From: Rhynochetos jubatus
Lineage: Eukaryota; Chordata; Aves; Eurypygiformes; Rhynochetidae
Reading direction: 5' to 3'
Assembly: GCA_027574665.1 (NCBI GenBank)
Contig: CM050656.1
Location: 8,321,501 to 8,385,500 of the forward strand
DNA length: 64,000 nt
Part shown: piece after piece, positions 62,719-64,000 of the stretch
How the letters are laid out: the number at the start of each line of letters is the position of its first letter
How positions within the stretch are numbered: position 1 is the first letter of the stretch
Position numbers and translations under genes: made by a program
Notes under the pieces: model-generated
The model's input: the letters and a program-made list of their open reading frames with translations, nothing else
What the model was told of the DNA's origin: nothing
The model's database searches: none

Positions 62719-62833
62719 GTATAATTGATTTCCTTGTGAGCCAGCATCCTATTGCAAAAGTACTGAGAGACCACCTGGTTTTCAAGATTGCACCCATGCT
62801 CAATCCTGATGGAGTATACCTAGGAAATTACAG
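62719..62833 (+). CDS. AGBL4: AGBL4 (CCP6) internal exon with NPDG motif
   Basis: This 115-nt exon continues the carboxypeptidase domain directly from exon A. The acceptor is a pyrimidine-rich TTTCTCTCAG and the donor is GTATGG. Its first two bases complete a Gly codon begun by the last base of exon A, and it ends after two bases of an Arg codon (phase 2). The peptide includes IIDFLVSQHP and FKIAPMLNPDGVYLGNYR. NPDG is a hallmark of M14 carboxypeptidases and lies in the active-site region downstream of HxxE. The substrate-binding Asn-Arg pair of the family (in a DLNR context) would be expected at the start of the next exon, which lies outside the window. All 37 whole codons are open and the phases match exon A exactly, so this is an intact gene and not a processed pseudogene. 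Confidence 0.95.
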
Positions 62834-64000
62834 GTATGGTGTGAAGTATGAATCTGTGTATTGCTATATCTGTCTTATACACCCTGCACTGTTTTGTCAC
62901 TGAATCTTATATGGCTTGGTTCAATCAATTCCTCTTAAACTGGAGGGTGTCCTGTGGCTGTGTGCTTCCTGAAGTTTCTGTTGAGGAAGGGGGCTCAATG
63001 GAAAATTTGCTTGCTTCAGGAGGTAGAGAGCAACTCTCCAAGATAGCAGAGTATCTGCTCTGCAAGCCTTCTCTAGGTGTGGGAGTTAGTCAGCTTCGCG
63101 TTAGACCTTAGCTGTATTTTATAAATGCACTCATTACGCTGCTCATCAGCCTCTATGTAAATGTGTCAGTCAATCACGGTTCCCTTCAGCCACCCAGATC
63201 ATCCATTAAAGTCACAGATTTCAGACTATTATTGTACCGTAATAGATAGGGATACATGGAATGGAATAATCATTCCACCCTATGCTAATTTTGCTTCACT
63301 TAAGTATTTGAATTACTACTTTACCACCCCCTCTGTTGAGAACGTGTTCAGTTAATCTTTTGTTTTCACTAAAATTGTTTGCTCTTAATGCATTTATTTA
63401 CAAAATAAATGTGCTGCTGGAGGTGATAATGAAAAGCAGTTGATTAGCTGATGATTTGTTTGTGGGGGCAATTACATGTACCACACTGTTCTCTGGAAAG
63501 GCCCCTGAGAAATGTGATGTACTGTATGTGGTTTTGCTTACAGCGCAAGACTAAATCACACAATACACTCCCGTAGCCAGGCTACCTTGAGCTTTGATCT
63601 AATTAGGTGTTGCATTGCTAAGCAGAATAAGGCTGGGTTATTGTGTGGATGAGGAGACCAGAAGCCAGAAGTTGCAGAAAATGGTGCTGCTGGCTGTTCT
63701 TTGTTTTGATATATGTTTCTTAGCCTTCCTATGCTTTGCTACTTACAAAACTGAAATAGCAGGGAATTGCATGGCTGATTTCATCCGTGCTTATATACAT
63801 GTTTTATAAGGGAAATTTCTGAGGTCTCCTTCCAGCTACACTGATACTCCCTCAACTCTTGGCAAATCCAAAACCAGAGTGATACTGCAGTAGTGATGTC
63901 TGACAGCACTAGGAATTTATCATAATGGTTGCGTCACTTTACAGGAATAAAGCCCTAAAATGTCTCTAGAATCCAATACTACATTGCTTTACTCTGTTCC
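62834..64000 (+). other. AGBL4: AGBL4 intron downstream of exon B (5' part)
   Basis: The intron begins with GTATGGTG and runs past the end of the window. No next exon is seen: there is no frame giving the Cys-Ser-Leu or DLNR residues expected after exon B. The interval around 63420-63640 has several homeodomain-type AATTA cores and a CTTTGATCTAATTAGG string, noted separately as a possible conserved element. Confidence 0.85.
63420..63650. promoter_or_regulatory. Possible conserved noncoding element in the third intron
   Basis: About 590 bp after exon B, unique sequence carries GGCAATTACATG and CTTTGATCTAATTAGG, combining TCF/LEF-like and homeodomain-like cores. No frame or repeat is recognised. 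Conservation has not been tested. Confidence 0.2.

Overview
The window is a gene-poor piece of a vertebrate nuclear genome, almost certainly a bird. Two coding exons separated by a 24 kb intron encode an uninterrupted stretch of a cytosolic carboxypeptidase that I identify as AGBL4 (CCP6). The bird assignment rests on interspersed repeats. There are two 3'-terminal CR1 LINE fragments with the typical avian tail (a CCCTTCCAACCCAAACCATT block followed by degenerate ATTCTATGA units). There are also two solo LTRs of ERVL-type families that I know from neoavian genomes. Low repeat density and the absence of mammalian SINEs or L1s agree with this. A non-galliform (neoavian) host is my inference.

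Layout. Positions 1-38527 are intron on the sense (+) strand of AGBL4. This part holds a striking, nearly perfect 12-bp minisatellite (6901-7128), a minus-strand solo LTR (15861-16445), several short palindromes, a CCAAT/TATA arrangement near 35.7 kb and a G-quadruplex motif near 31.9 kb. Exon A is 38528-38617 and carries the zinc-binding HPGE motif. Positions 38618-62718 are intron and contain a plus-strand, internally deleted LTR (about 55582-56246) and two plus-strand CR1 fragments (about 56858-57174 and 59552-59954). Exon B is 62719-62833 and carries the NPDG motif. Positions 62834-64000 are the start of the next intron.

No other protein-coding gene, tRNA, rRNA, CRISPR array or operon-like organisation is supported. 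The many open frames of 60-230 codons look like chance frames in intronic DNA; several of the longest begin at GTG or TTG rather than ATG, and none resembles a protein I recognise apart from the AGBL4 exon and the CR1 tails. Several AT-rich, homeodomain-site-rich intervals (around 16.8, 32.5, 38.2, 58.9 and 63.5 kb) look like conserved regulatory DNA, but without an alignment that is only a suggestion. I found no convincing undescribed system. The most unusual object is the homogeneous 12-bp repeat with one CpG per unit.
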